Shown one piece after another: positions 29,779-38,626 of a DNA stretch of 48,588 nucleotides. Under the pieces are notes generated by a model that did no database searches, was not told the DNA's origin, and worked only from the letters and a program-made list of their open reading frames with translations. The stretch comes from a virus, in IMG/VR virus record IMGVR_UViG_3300028883_000064, positions 1 through 48,588 of that record, one strand, 5' to 3'. The position numbers and the translations under genes were made by a program. The first letter of the stretch is position 1, and every line of letters begins with the position of its first letter.

Positions 29779-30843
29779 TTAAATAAAGTTGAGATGATCG
29801 GGCGGATTCCTTAGATCAAGCATAACCTGATTACGCTTCTCGTATAAACAAGTACACTTGCATTTCTTACGTGGATCGAAATCCTTTCTCCACACAGCCA
29901 TTTGCTGCCACAGCTTATCTAAAGGTAGTTCAGTAATATTACCTATTAAGCCAGGCAATGTTCCCGTCAGCGTGCAACAGGTATAAACACTCCCGTCCCC
30001 GGTTATTACGCATAGCAAATCTTTTGTGCCACAGTAATCGTAGTCTTGCTGCTTAGACGAGAAGCGTAAGTTACTTAGTCTTTCCTCGAACAAGTCCACA
30101 ACTTGGAAATGCATATCATTCAATGATTGCAGTTCATCTAACTGCTGACGTACCTCACGTTTAGCATCAACATCTAAGATGTCTGCACCCTTAGGTGTGA
30201 AGGCTACACTTACACGAACATTATCGACGCCAACGTCCTTGGCTCGGAGACAACAATCTTGTAGACCTTTATAGTTCTCATCGGTAATAACGAACCCGAT
30301 GCCTATAGCCTGATTTTTCCGCCTTTCGACCAGCCTTTCAATCCCCTTCCAAGCCATTGTCCAATGACTTTCGGGACAGCATCGAATCCTACAATAGTCC
30401 TCCTTATTACCTGCATCGACCGATACCCTCGCCCACTGTAGTTTCGTACTATATAACAAATCCGCAGTTGCCTCTTTAAGGAGGGTTCCATTAGTCACCA
30501 GAGCCATTTCTATTGGATGCTCCTGTAATTCTTCTAGTAACTTATCTATATGCGGATAAGCTAAAGGCTCCCCGCCACCTGTCAATTCGATAGCTTTAAC
30601 ACCCATGTAGTCTATTTCACATATCAGATCTTTCATACGATCCCATGGTAACGAGCTACTAGCATCAAAATGTTTTGAGTTCTTCCAGTTGTCCATACGG
30701 TAGCTACAGAAATGGCAGTTCTGATTACAGAAGTTCTGTGGCATTAGATGTATGAAAACCGGGAATAGCTCATGGCTACAATGCGTCTTGAAAGCTTGGA
30801 CTAGTCTCGGATGATAGATTACTTTATCAGTTGCGTAACTCAC
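29779..30843 (-). CDS. Radical SAM enzyme with SPASM-like Cys tail
   Basis: I favour GTG 30843 (GTGA overlap with the upstream stop, GGGGAG before it) over a GTG four codons earlier; 354 residues. CNQNCHFC (Cys 39, 43, 46) binds the 4Fe-4S cluster; ELTGGGEPLAYP is the SAM-contact GGE motif. Later cysteines (DYCGTKDLLC, VYTCCTLTG, KKCKCTC) match SPASM-type auxiliary clusters. Such enzymes modify peptides or sugars. Placed among five sugar transferases, it may make or attach an unusual sugar or modify a virion protein; this is context only. Confidence 0.88.
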   Translation of the reverse strand: MSYATDKVIYHPRLVQAFKTHCSHELFPVFIHLMPQNFCNQNCHFCSYRMDNWKNSKHFDASSSLPWDRMKDLICEIDYMGVKAIELTGGGEPLAYPHIDKLLEELQEHPIEMALVTNGTLLKEATADLLYSTKLQWARVSVDAGNKEDYCRIRCCPESHWTMAWKGIERLVERRKNQAIGIGFVITDENYKGLQDCCLRAKDVGVDNVRVSVAFTPKGADILDVDAKREVRQQLDELQSLNDMHFQVVDLFEERLSNLRFSSKQQDYDYCGTKDLLCVITGDGSVYTCCTLTGTLPGLIGNITELPLDKLWQQMAVWRKDFDPRKKCKCTCLYEKRNQVMLDLRNPPDHLNFI

Positions 30844-31559
30844 AATACTCCCCACTCTCTACCAACATTACGGACTACTGTACCCTTACGTTCTTCATAC
30901 AACTTTTTATTGATTGCTAACCTACCAGCAGTACGCTTATCATGGCAATAACGTGGATGATAAAGATGAACGCATCTTGCGTCAACCTTAGTGTAATGGC
31001 AACCATTGGCTTGGAGCCTTTCTATTAAATCATCATCATCGTATGATTGACCAACAAAATCTTCATCATACCCTCTTATTTCTACAAACCTATCTATGTC
31101 CATTGCCATAAGGAAAGGCAGTTCAGTCTTAAGTGGCTGACATTCTGCATACTTAACTTCATTATCTAGGTTAGGCAGATAACGATTGTCCATATCGTCC
31201 TTACCTACTGGTATGGCTAAAGCATACGGGTCTGCTTCAACAGCTGCAATCATAGGTGTAAGACAATCATCATGGTGCCACATCTCAGCACATGTTAATA
31301 CCACAATATCATACTCAAGACTATACTTAACACCAATATTAAGAGCATATCCAGGCACTCGCCATTGAGCGTGCTTATTGTTTCCTGTAAATAGATACTC
31401 CGCTTTATAATGATCACAAATATATTGCACATTACCTTCGTCACCATCATTAAGAACTAGGATTCCCACATCAGGATTCCAGCGTCTAATAGACTCAAGC
31501 CCTAACTGTAGGAGTTGATCTCTATTGAATGTAGTTACAAGAACTCTTGTATTAGTCAT
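30840..31559 (-). CDS. GT-A glycosyltransferase with galactosyltransferase-like C-terminus
   Basis: Start ATG 31559 after AAGGAGGCAAG; 239 residues. TRVLVTTFNRDQLLQLGLES and ILVLNDGDEGNV are the GT-A donor site; IRGYDEDFVGQSYDDDDLIE is the Glyco_transf_7C-type motif (GYDExFxGxxxDDDL). The C-terminal CVHLYHPRYCHDK may add metal or acceptor contacts. Soluble; acceptor unknown. First enzyme of the sugar cluster in the direction of transcription. Confidence 0.85.
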   Translation of the reverse strand: MTNTRVLVTTFNRDQLLQLGLESIRRWNPDVGILVLNDGDEGNVQYICDHYKAEYLFTGNNKHAQWRVPGYALNIGVKYSLEYDIVVLTCAEMWHHDDCLTPMIAAVEADPYALAIPVGKDDMDNRYLPNLDNEVKYAECQPLKTELPFLMAMDIDRFVEIRGYDEDFVGQSYDDDDLIERLQANGCHYTKVDARCVHLYHPRYCHDKRTAGRLAINKKLYEERKGTVVRNVGREWGVL

Positions 31560-31812
31560 CTTGCCTCCTTGGGCATTTATTCTTACAACTCCAAGGCCGT
31601 ACCATAACATCTAACTCTAGGCACCACAACCTTGCAACCTTACCACAACAAGGTCTGTGAAAGAACCGCACCTCTCTCTTATCACAGGGTTCCAGAGTGA
31701 GATGATAAAGGTATGGGTCTGTTAAATCTTGTGTGTACCCCTCAGGGGCAGCCGGAGGCTTGCCCCTTCGGGGTGCACAAATTGTATCAGCGGTGAGTTT
31801 TCTGAAGTGCAT
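31552..31812 (-). CDS. Cys-rich hypothetical protein, 86 aa
   Basis: ATG 31812 lies within the end of the lipoprotein gene; the preceding TTG is less likely. The sequence has a Pro/Arg-rich start (CAPRRGKPPAAPEG) and several cysteines (LEPCDKREVRFFHRPCC, WSCKNKCP). No domain recognised. It bridges the lysis-like genes and the sugar cluster. Confidence 0.5.
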   Translation of the reverse strand: MHFRKLTADTICAPRRGKPPAAPEGYTQDLTDPYLYHLTLEPCDKREVRFFHRPCCGKVARLWCLELDVMVRPWSCKNKCPRRQDD

Positions 31813-32086
31813 CAAGGAAAGCCTTTAGGTCGCGCTCATGCACAATATAGTAACCACCGGCATTGAACTGTGCTAACTTACCATCAACAGTTACCGGTAT
31901 AGGCTTATTTGTTGCGACTTTAACAGCGCCTTTGATTTTTGCATCTTTAGCAAAAGAGACATAGACTACTGTTACCTTCTCCTTAATGCCAATCGTGCAA
32001 GAGTTCATCAACAGGAGTGGGGATAACATCAACATCGCCACTAACTGTCTCGATCGCAACTTCTTTAGCAGGAGTCTTAAGGACAT
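31787..32086 (-). CDS. Putative lipoprotein (possible outer spanin), 99 aa
   Basis: ATG 32086 follows GGAGG nine bases upstream. A basic start (MSLRLLLKKLRSR) leads into a hydrophobic signal LVAMLMLSPLLLMNSC, with Cys 30 as a lipobox candidate. The mature part (KVATNKPIPVTVDGKLAQFN) is a small beta domain. Its first 104 bp overlap, out of frame, the end of a 56-aa gene. The embedded lipoprotein layout recalls Rz/Rz1 spanins, but the mature part is not Pro-rich, so the lysis role is tentative. Confidence 0.55.
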   Translation of the reverse strand: MSLRLLLKKLRSRQLVAMLMLSPLLLMNSCTIGIKEKVTVVYVSFAKDAKIKGAVKVATNKPIPVTVDGKLAQFNAGGYYIVHERDLKAFLDALQKTHR

Positions 32087-32153
32087 CTTTTAGTACCTCC
32101 GCAAATACCTTAGCAAACATATTACCTAAGAAGGCTAAGACGGTTTCGAGCAT
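31983..32153 (-). CDS. Small amphipathic protein, 56 aa
   Basis: ATG 32153 forms a TAATG overlap with the Gly-rich gene upstream. The N-terminal 25 residues (MLETVLAFLGNMFAKVFAEV) form a strongly amphipathic, partly hydrophobic helix; the rest (VAIETVSGDVDVIPTPVDE) is acidic. The last 104 bp also encode the lipoprotein's signal peptide in another frame. Could be a membrane-active lysis or inner-spanin-like protein; no family assigned. Confidence 0.5.
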   Translation of the reverse strand: MLETVLAFLGNMFAKVFAEVLKDVLKTPAKEVAIETVSGDVDVIPTPVDELLHDWH

Positions 32154-32293
32154 TATCCCTTACGCCCTGTACCTTTGCCCCTGCCACCACCTTTACCGTA
32201 GCCGGGACCGCCTTTAGAACAACCTCCCTTGTTACGGCCTAAGCCGCCGCGTGTGCCCTTACCATTACCATTTCTCATTGGACGCTTAGCCAT
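32153..32293 (-). CDS. Gly/Lys/Arg-rich basic protein, 46 aa
   Basis: ATG 32293 follows AAGGAGAAATAAA. The 46-residue product starts MAKRPMRNGNGKGTRGGLG and continues with GK and GG repeats and a single Cys; nearly half is Gly and about a quarter Lys/Arg. It is unstructured and highly basic, suited to nucleic-acid or membrane contact. Too short and biased for homology. The good RBS and TAATG coupling downstream make it a real gene. Confidence 0.6.
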   Translation of the reverse strand: MAKRPMRNGNGKGTRGGLGRNKGGCSKGGPGYGKGGGRGKGTGRKG

Positions 32294-32294
32294 T

Positions 32295-32708
32295 TTATTT
32301 CTCCTTCTTCTTGCTACTCATCTTAGACAGTAGCTGCTTAATCAAGCTACCCATACGTTCCTTGCTCATCTCCTTAAGAACATCGAGAGCCGGACCCTTA
32401 GCAATAGTCATAGCATGACCAACCGCACAACTCTTAGCTTGATCAATCTCTGCTTTAGTGAGCTTACCGTCTGATGCTTTCTTCTTAGCGTCACGGACAA
32501 TGGTCTCTTGTGCTACTGCCATACCCTCAAGCAGACATTGAATAGCTTCTTTCTCCGCGTCACTAGCCTTGATACGTGTCATCAATTTGCCAGCGTAATG
32601 CTTAAGCAAACCAATAAGCAGCGCACCTAAAATTGATAGAACTGTTCCAACAAACGGCACCCACCATCCTTCTGCTATAACTTCCATAGGCACTCCTGAT
32701 TCTGGCAT
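32295..32708 (-). CDS. Holin-like protein (LLH type)
   Basis: 137 residues with one N-terminal membrane segment (WWVPFVGTVLSILGALLIGL) and a helical cytoplasmic domain (EAIQCLLEGMAVAQETIVRD, KLTKAEIDQAKSCAVGHAM), the form of LLH-family holins. Two starts have their own Shine-Dalgarno: ATG 32708 (GGAGGAG) and ATG 32687 (AGGAG), seven codons apart, as in dual-start holins that make an inhibitor and an effector. Forms membrane holes at lysis. No endolysin was recognised in the window. Confidence 0.7.
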   Translation of the reverse strand: MPESGVPMEVIAEGWWVPFVGTVLSILGALLIGLLKHYAGKLMTRIKASDAEKEAIQCLLEGMAVAQETIVRDAKKKASDGKLTKAEIDQAKSCAVGHAMTIAKGPALDVLKEMSKERMGSLIKQLLSKMSSKKKEK

Positions 32709-32709
32709 C

Positions 32710-32898
32710 TCAACTCCTCCTCTTCATTTTCCTTAACGTTTTAGCAAGCCGAGCACGCTGCCCAAGCTTACCGGGTTTCTTAGCTGCTTCATTCAATTTC
32801 TTAGCTGGTATCTTTTCACCCTTCTTTATACCAAGGGATTTTCTTAGCGCACCGGGTTTCTTAATTGCTTTTTGTATCCACTTCTTCTTCTTTGCCAT
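32710..32898 (-). CDS. Small highly basic phage protein, 62 aa
   Basis: ATG 32898 follows TAGGAGTAAACA. Lys/Arg make up about 40% of residues: AKKKKWIQKAIKKPGALRKS, LGIKKGEKIPAKKLNEA, RARLAKTLRKMKRRS. Proteins with the KKPGALRKSLGxKxGEKIPAKKL pattern are common next to lysis and tail genes in phages, with no established role; capsid DNA or nucleic-acid binding is a guess. Confidence 0.7.
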   Translation of the reverse strand: MAKKKKWIQKAIKKPGALRKSLGIKKGEKIPAKKLNEAAKKPGKLGQRARLAKTLRKMKRRS

Positions 32899-32910
32899 TG
32901 TTTACTCCTA

Positions 32911-35900
32911 TTAATCCGCACTTAACATCCTTCTAAATACCTTACCATTAGCTAAAGCTACATATAATGCATACCCATCATCAATCATCCATGTAGCTGT
33001 ATCTCCCATATCACTTACTTTTTTAGACCACGTCGAACCGTTCCAAGCCCATAATTCCTCCTTACCAGTTGACGTATTACTTGAGTATACATATAATAAC
33101 CCATTTGATGCACCCCAACAATGCCTAGCCTTGTTACCCGCTGGCATTGATGTTAGAGAAGACCAACTACTATTGTATGCAGTCTTATATTTAAGCGTTG
33201 TATTATTGTATCCTGAAAACAGTTTATCGTCATATACAGTCATTTGACAGTCAATAGTAGGCCCACCAGACACACTATTAAAAGTGAGTGTCGTTGTACC
33301 GGAGTAATAACCCAATCCAATATGTATCGCACCATCAAAATATATAGCAAAATAGGGATGGCTTCCTCCAGTATCCCAAGTCCAACTAGATGCACCATCG
33401 CGTCTAGCACCATCTTTAGAAGTTCCTGAGTATGTAGTAGCTGCCCAGAATAAAGCAGTATCATTGTACTGTAAGCACGCTACATCATTTCGTGAACTCG
33501 TAATTTCTGTGACTAATGAGGAACCACTTAATCTCCAAACTCTAGCAGCAGAAGAACTCCCGCCAGTTAGGAATAATGTACCATCATAATCCAGTAGTGA
33601 TGGTTTTCTAATTGAAATAGTTCTATCAGCAGTAACAATCAATGTCCAATTATTATACCCATCTCTACGATATAATTTTCCCTCCCTTGCAACACCATAG
33701 ACATCATTGTTATGTATCTCCATGCAACTAATATTACCTGGGGAAGGTCCAAAATCTTCATCCTCTATCCAACTGCTACTTGTTATCTCTCCATCAGCCT
33801 CACCATTACGTGCTGTTTGCGATGCATCTGTAACAGTTAAATCATATGTATCTTCACCAGAACCACCATCAATATTAGCAGTTGTTATAGTCTTAACACC
33901 ACCACTCCAACCAGTATTATTTATAGTTATTGGGGTAGCTACATCTGACCCATCACTAAGTGTCCAAGCTAATGTTAAGCTTGTTGCCGGTACATAGTCT
34001 GTATCAGCAGTATCATCACCATTATAAGCCTTAATAGTGATGCTGAAATCTTCACCACGCTCCAGTATACTCGGAGCAGTAACAATGAAATAAGGATTCT
34101 GTATAGGTGCAGTATCGTTAGCTGTATATTCTTCGCCCCATATACCTGCGTAGAAGTAGGCAGGTGATGTAGCTCCAGAAGGCTCAGTAGCTTTACAAGC
34201 TGAATATGTCCATACACCAGATGTTGCCTTACAAATCATAAACGAGCCATATAATTGTGCATCGGGTCCAGCGTCGGTAATATGGAAACCTAACCCCGCC
34301 GAATCCAATATTTCAACTGCGAACTCACCATTAAAAGAAGTATCTACATCACCATTCGCATCTTTATAATTGACAGTTAGTTCAAACGCATCTCCAGAAG
34401 CAATATAATCAGGTGCAACTATTTCTACATAACTTGAGTTAGCTAAAGCTCCATCATCCATGCTTAAAGATTGGCTAATAGCTTGGACACCTAAATCACT
34501 AATATCGAACTGCGGGCAAGTAGCATCTTCATATACTCTTGTTGCATCATGTAATGTTATGGACCCAACAGCATCTATAGTACCATTATCTATGTACCAA
34601 TCAGATGCAGTATACTGACCAGAACCGTCTAAAGTAATCTCTGTCACTTCTCCACTGGCATCATATAACTTATCGCCTGAGTCTGTTGAGTTCAGACTAA
34701 CTGCTAAAACTAGACTATCACTCCCGCCAATAATGTCTACACTAAAAGGTGTACCACGAGTTACAGAACTAGGATAAGTATACCAAACTAATGAAGACAG
34801 AGCGTCGATTATATCGAACTCAATTGTATCAGATGTATAGTCCGCAGAAGCTACAATGATGCTACCAGAGTCATCGCTGCTGCCGCCTGTAATTTGTACA
34901 GTAGATGATTCCCAAACTCCACCGACTAGCTCGATATTACTGGTATTTAATACATCACTACCATCGCTACTAATTAGCTGTAAGGTAGCACTGATATTGA
35001 CAGGCTGTAATATATCAAGGGAATCGCGTGCTTCTACTCGCAGCGTAAAGTTCTCACCACGCTGGACCTCATCTAACGAGTAGACGAATTTTAAATTGTA
35101 AGTAGGCGTGGGTCCCGGACCAGTATTACCATCTGGATCATCTGGATTATTCGTATACGGAGGGATCTCATAATCAATCTCATCACGATCATCACCGGGA
35201 TCGTCTGGATCAATAGGCGTATTTACGTTGAAGTCCGGGTCGCCTATCCAGAAATTAGTATCTTCATCTGGCTGGTCACTCCCGTCCACATCGCCAGCTT
35301 TAGATGCAAGCATTGTCTCTATTGCGATACTGTGATCAGCACTATCGTGATTAACATTAATTACCTGTCCACGTATAGTATTAGTACTAAAGATATCAAT
35401 AGCATGTGCTAAGGTATCAAAAGTCTCTAACTCTAACCCGCGCAGGAAACAAGCTAAAGTAGCAAATCTCCAAGAATTAGAATATCTGTAGCCCCACCAA
35501 TACAGAGAAAGCTTAACAAACTCTTCCACATTATAGGTGTAGAAATCAATCTCTTTCTCACGTGTTTTGAACACATCTGTATTATTCTCATATATAATGT
35601 GCTTCTCTGCTTCTGGTCTGCCCGAGTAATCAATAAGGTATTTGCCTGTAAGCTTTGTGTAGATATCTTCAGTACGCTTGAACGAAAGTTGTAACGTACT
35701 AAGCTCTACATCTTCTTCTTCAAGTGTAACATCAGCCGTCGGTATCTCGGACAAGTACTTAAGATATACAACACCGCTACGTATGACCATAGCAATACGC
35801 GATTGCCATGCTATATTTTCACAGAACTCTACAGCATCAACCTTTTCAAATATTGCAAAATTAGCCCAATATGCACCGACCTTAGAACGAACATCAGAAT

Positions 35901-37353
35901 AACTCGTACTATCCATAGAGAAGTTTGTATATGTATCAATTATATACTTGATTATATCAGCAGCATTTGGGCCTTTCGTCGATCTTAAAGAGACATAAAC
36001 AGTATCTTCCCATCCCTCTTCTTGATCTTCTAAAGGTTCTGCAAACTCAAGTGTTGTAGCATTATTACCATCTAATGAGTTTGACAGATTTACAGTATAG
36101 TAGCTACTAGGTATCGGTACGAAGACACGATCCTCACCATCCTTACGATATGCAAACACATCAAGAATTTCATAACTCGGTAATAAGTTTGCTACGTACA
36201 GGTCGTCATAGTCTACAACTAATCGCACATCAGAGCCGGCATTGATACCCCAAGAATCTTGAAGGTATACATTGCCAACTATGTATCCATCCCTCGGGTC
36301 CCAATTATTATCAACATACCAGAACTGTGCTTCAAGCACATATGTTGCTGCCCACGAACCTCTAGGTATAGCAGCAGCTTCTGTGATTGTATCATCACTA
36401 TTTAGGATTATGCCCAATGGTGTATTGTTGGGCCTCCAAGGTTTCTGGAACCAACACTGTCTACCTTTTTGTCCAGTACACCTATTGACCATCCAGCCGT
36501 ATGTTGCATGGTTAACAATACAGAAGAGTCCTTTAATATACTCATCACTATCTAACCAGATACAACGAGCATCACTATAATAAGGATCATCAATAACTCT
36601 ATCCGCTAAAGAAATATTTGTATACTTGGCGTCATTCTTAGATGTAGCAGTAAAAGTATTACCGTCAAAGGTGCCAGTATATTTAATCTTGCCTACAAAG
36701 ATAGATACAGATGTAGGTGTCTGTGGGAAGTCTATGCCTCCATCAATAACAAACGAATTCCAATTATGATTGATACCATATCGTAATGTGCCACGAGGCT
36801 GCTTCTTAATTTTTACACAAGGAACATGTATCGCGGTTCCAAAGGCCATAGGCCAAGGAACACCAATTGCATCTGTAGCTAGATTTGTTATGTCACCTTC
36901 ATCGGGTGCATACCCTACTTCTTGGCTAGCTATAACTGACTCAGCCTCAAAAGCTAATTCTCTTGTTCCTTCTGTCCAGATGACAGGGTTGATCACATTA
37001 CCCTTAAAGATTGTAGTCAGGTCAGATTGTGTGGTACCTACATAATAGTGGTAAACAGTTATTGCAGTATTCTCAATCACATCGGTATTATAGATAACTT
37101 TAAGATCACCAGATACATCAGTTAATACCACACTGATAGTAGATATTTCACCAAGGTTATCACTTCTCTCACTATTGACGACTGTATCGAACTTAAGAAT
37201 CCCACCGACACAGGATATTGCACCTATGGTAATAGTCTTATCAGCATAATAAACTGTACCACTTTCCCACTCAATCTTGAGAACAATAATTGGCTCTGTT
37301 CCAAGATCTTGGTCAACTTTATCTTGTACATTAGATGTTAGTGTACGGACCAT
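32911..37353 (-). CDS. Large tail tip/receptor-binding protein with Ig-like repeats and propeller
   Basis: 1480 residues. Residues 1-690 resemble a tail hub or tip protein (ITIGAISCVGGILKFDTVVN, DAVEFCENIAWQSRIAMVIR). An Asp/Pro linker at about 690-750 (DPDDPGDDRDEIDYE) leads to four Ig-like domains to about 1190, each opening with a variant of the RGENFTLRVE or RGEDFSITIK pattern. The last 290 residues look like a beta-propeller (YGVAREGKLYRRDG, LFLTGGSSSAARVWRLSG, YVALANGKVFRRM). Suits a host-contact protein at the tail end. It follows two small paralogous tail proteins. Modest GC; ATG after AGAGGTAATAG. Confidence 0.75.
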   Translation of the reverse strand: MVRTLTSNVQDKVDQDLGTEPIIVLKIEWESGTVYYADKTITIGAISCVGGILKFDTVVNSERSDNLGEISTISVVLTDVSGDLKVIYNTDVIENTAITVYHYYVGTTQSDLTTIFKGNVINPVIWTEGTRELAFEAESVIASQEVGYAPDEGDITNLATDAIGVPWPMAFGTAIHVPCVKIKKQPRGTLRYGINHNWNSFVIDGGIDFPQTPTSVSIFVGKIKYTGTFDGNTFTATSKNDAKYTNISLADRVIDDPYYSDARCIWLDSDEYIKGLFCIVNHATYGWMVNRCTGQKGRQCWFQKPWRPNNTPLGIILNSDDTITEAAAIPRGSWAATYVLEAQFWYVDNNWDPRDGYIVGNVYLQDSWGINAGSDVRLVVDYDDLYVANLLPSYEILDVFAYRKDGEDRVFVPIPSSYYTVNLSNSLDGNNATTLEFAEPLEDQEEGWEDTVYVSLRSTKGPNAADIIKYIIDTYTNFSMDSTSYSDVRSKVGAYWANFAIFEKVDAVEFCENIAWQSRIAMVIRSGVVYLKYLSEIPTADVTLEEEDVELSTLQLSFKRTEDIYTKLTGKYLIDYSGRPEAEKHIIYENNTDVFKTREKEIDFYTYNVEEFVKLSLYWWGYRYSNSWRFATLACFLRGLELETFDTLAHAIDIFSTNTIRGQVINVNHDSADHSIAIETMLASKAGDVDGSDQPDEDTNFWIGDPDFNVNTPIDPDDPGDDRDEIDYEIPPYTNNPDDPDGNTGPGPTPTYNLKFVYSLDEVQRGENFTLRVEARDSLDILQPVNISATLQLISSDGSDVLNTSNIELVGGVWESSTVQITGGSSDDSGSIIVASADYTSDTIEFDIIDALSSLVWYTYPSSVTRGTPFSVDIIGGSDSLVLAVSLNSTDSGDKLYDASGEVTEITLDGSGQYTASDWYIDNGTIDAVGSITLHDATRVYEDATCPQFDISDLGVQAISQSLSMDDGALANSSYVEIVAPDYIASGDAFELTVNYKDANGDVDTSFNGEFAVEILDSAGLGFHITDAGPDAQLYGSFMICKATSGVWTYSACKATEPSGATSPAYFYAGIWGEEYTANDTAPIQNPYFIVTAPSILERGEDFSITIKAYNGDDTADTDYVPATSLTLAWTLSDGSDVATPITINNTGWSGGVKTITTANIDGGSGEDTYDLTVTDASQTARNGEADGEITSSSWIEDEDFGPSPGNISCMEIHNNDVYGVAREGKLYRRDGYNNWTLIVTADRTISIRKPSLLDYDGTLFLTGGSSSAARVWRLSGSSLVTEITSSRNDVACLQYNDTALFWAATTYSGTSKDGARRDGASSWTWDTGGSHPYFAIYFDGAIHIGLGYYSGTTTLTFNSVSGGPTIDCQMTVYDDKLFSGYNNTTLKYKTAYNSSWSSLTSMPAGNKARHCWGASNGLLYVYSSNTSTGKEELWAWNGSTWSKKVSDMGDTATWMIDDGYALYVALANGKVFRRMLSAD

Positions 37354-37365
37354 TTTCTATTACCT

Positions 37366-37773
37366 CTAAGCAACAGTTCCCTCAAATTGTAAGCTGAAGC
37401 TATAAGCTTCAACACAATCTACACTACTTGCCTGATTTTCAGAATCCAGTGGCCCGTCTGCTGTAAACTCAGCAGGGTCATTAATTATTCTTCCTTCCCA
37501 TACTACACTATCATAGTCAGTATATTTTACCTCACTACCAGAACTAGCTAATAGCAGATTAATTAAATCCATATACTGGCTTCGCTTGACACCTGTAAAA
37601 GATAATGTCAGTATCCTTAAAGCGGGTGTACTGATAAAGCTATGCATAGTCCCATCCATAGCCCTACGGAATTTTGTCTTGATATCCTGTACTTCACCAT
37701 TGCCTAACTGTGGCGACGGTAAAGTAGCGGTATGCGTAGGACTAGTTGTAGGGTACTCAAACACTATACTCAT
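37366..37773 (-). CDS. Minor tail protein, 135 aa (paralog of next upstream)
   Basis: Opens SIVFEYPTTSPTHTATLPSP and QLGNGEVQ, then LTLSFTGVKRSQYMDLINLL, VVWEGRIINDPAEF and a closing YSFSLQFEGT. The same plan (FxYP, SPxLGN, FSF...L, DGxI..P, YSxxxxFE) is present in the gene upstream, so the two arose by duplication. Probably part of the distal tail. ATGA overlap upstream. Confidence 0.7.
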   Translation of the reverse strand: MSIVFEYPTTSPTHTATLPSPQLGNGEVQDIKTKFRRAMDGTMHSFISTPALRILTLSFTGVKRSQYMDLINLLLASSGSEVKYTDYDSVVWEGRIINDPAEFTADGPLDSENQASSVDCVEAYSFSLQFEGTVA

Positions 37774-38147
37774 GATGCATCATCCTCGAACTCGAAATTT
37801 ATAGAGTAACTACAAGTATCCTTAACTGTAATTATTTCATTAGTTGGGGTTGTAATATACCCATCATAAGCGTTATCAAGATGATCAATAATACGAATCT
37901 TTAGTCCTGCCGTTGTACTTAAGAACGTTCTTAAGTCGTCTATAACAGCTTCTGTGATAACGCTAAAACTGAAAACTCTCTTCCGTACTTGTGGCCAATC
38001 GGTATCGTGAACAGATACAATCTCACCAGAACGTAAGCGCCCAATATACTGACCACGACCTACTTGCTCAGTATTCCCTAAGTCTGGACTACGTAATGTT
38101 ATTTGTCCAGATTCTTCACCAATAGGGTATTGTAATCTAAAGCTCAT
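37770..38147 (-). CDS. Minor tail protein, 125 aa
   Basis: SFRLQYPIGEESGQITLRSP, DLGNTEQVGRGQYIG, VFSFSVITEAVIDDLRTFL, AYDGYITTPTNEI and YSINFEFED follow the plan of its downstream paralog. Starts by TAATG overlap with the upstream stop and has little Shine-Dalgarno, so translation depends on coupling. Lies between tape measure and the large tail tip protein, the usual place of distal tail parts. Confidence 0.7.
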   Translation of the reverse strand: MSFRLQYPIGEESGQITLRSPDLGNTEQVGRGQYIGRLRSGEIVSVHDTDWPQVRKRVFSFSVITEAVIDDLRTFLSTTAGLKIRIIDHLDNAYDGYITTPTNEIITVKDTCSYSINFEFEDDAS

Positions 38148-38626
38148 TAGTCTATCACTACCTCATATGTTACTCTGAGTGTGTCACCATTTACTACATC
38201 TACTGTACTATCAAATGCCGCAGTTGACCAGAGGACACCAGTAGAACCGCCCTTAGTATTATTACTTGCAATAAATATTCCTTTAACAGTTTTTGTATCA
38301 TCCATACTGAACTCTGACTCTGATGCGCTATCCATAATTTTACCAGAGGCAGCATTCTCATCCCAAGCTTGCCTATTCGATTCACTATAATCTTCTAACT
38401 CTGTCCAACCACCGTGGCTAGACATTGTATCATTCTCATTGAAACCAGTGAAACCAGAGTTATCAACTAGACCAACATACCAAGGACTGCTTGCGCTTGT
38501 TCCATGGAACATAACATCAAGTATATGATTCTTACCAACTATTGTAATGCCGTTTGACAAAACTATATCGCGTATCAGCTTACCCTGACGAAACTGTTTA
38601 ACAGTGAATTTACCTTGCATTTTCAT
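38147..38626 (-). CDS. Tail-associated protein, 159 aa
   Basis: ATG 38626 follows AAAGGAGCATTAAG. MQGKFTVKQFRQGKLIRD and GKNHILDVMFHGTSASSPWY plus VGLVDNSGFTG and the C-terminal VVNGDTLRVTYEVVID match small beta-rich proteins found downstream of tape measure genes in many phages. Function in tail tip or decoration is inferred from position. ATGA overlap with the tape measure stop. Confidence 0.65.
   Translation of the reverse strand: MKMQGKFTVKQFRQGKLIRDIVLSNGITIVGKNHILDVMFHGTSASSPWYVGLVDNSGFTGFNENDTMSSHGGWTELEDYSESNRQAWDENAASGKIMDSASESEFSMDDTKTVKGIFIASNNTKGGSTGVLWSTAAFDSTVDVVNGDTLRVTYEVVID

Noticed and set aside
32295-32708. Endolysin in the lysis cluster
   Set aside because: No lysozyme, amidase or peptidase motif is present near the holin; the endolysin must be elsewhere or unrecognisable.
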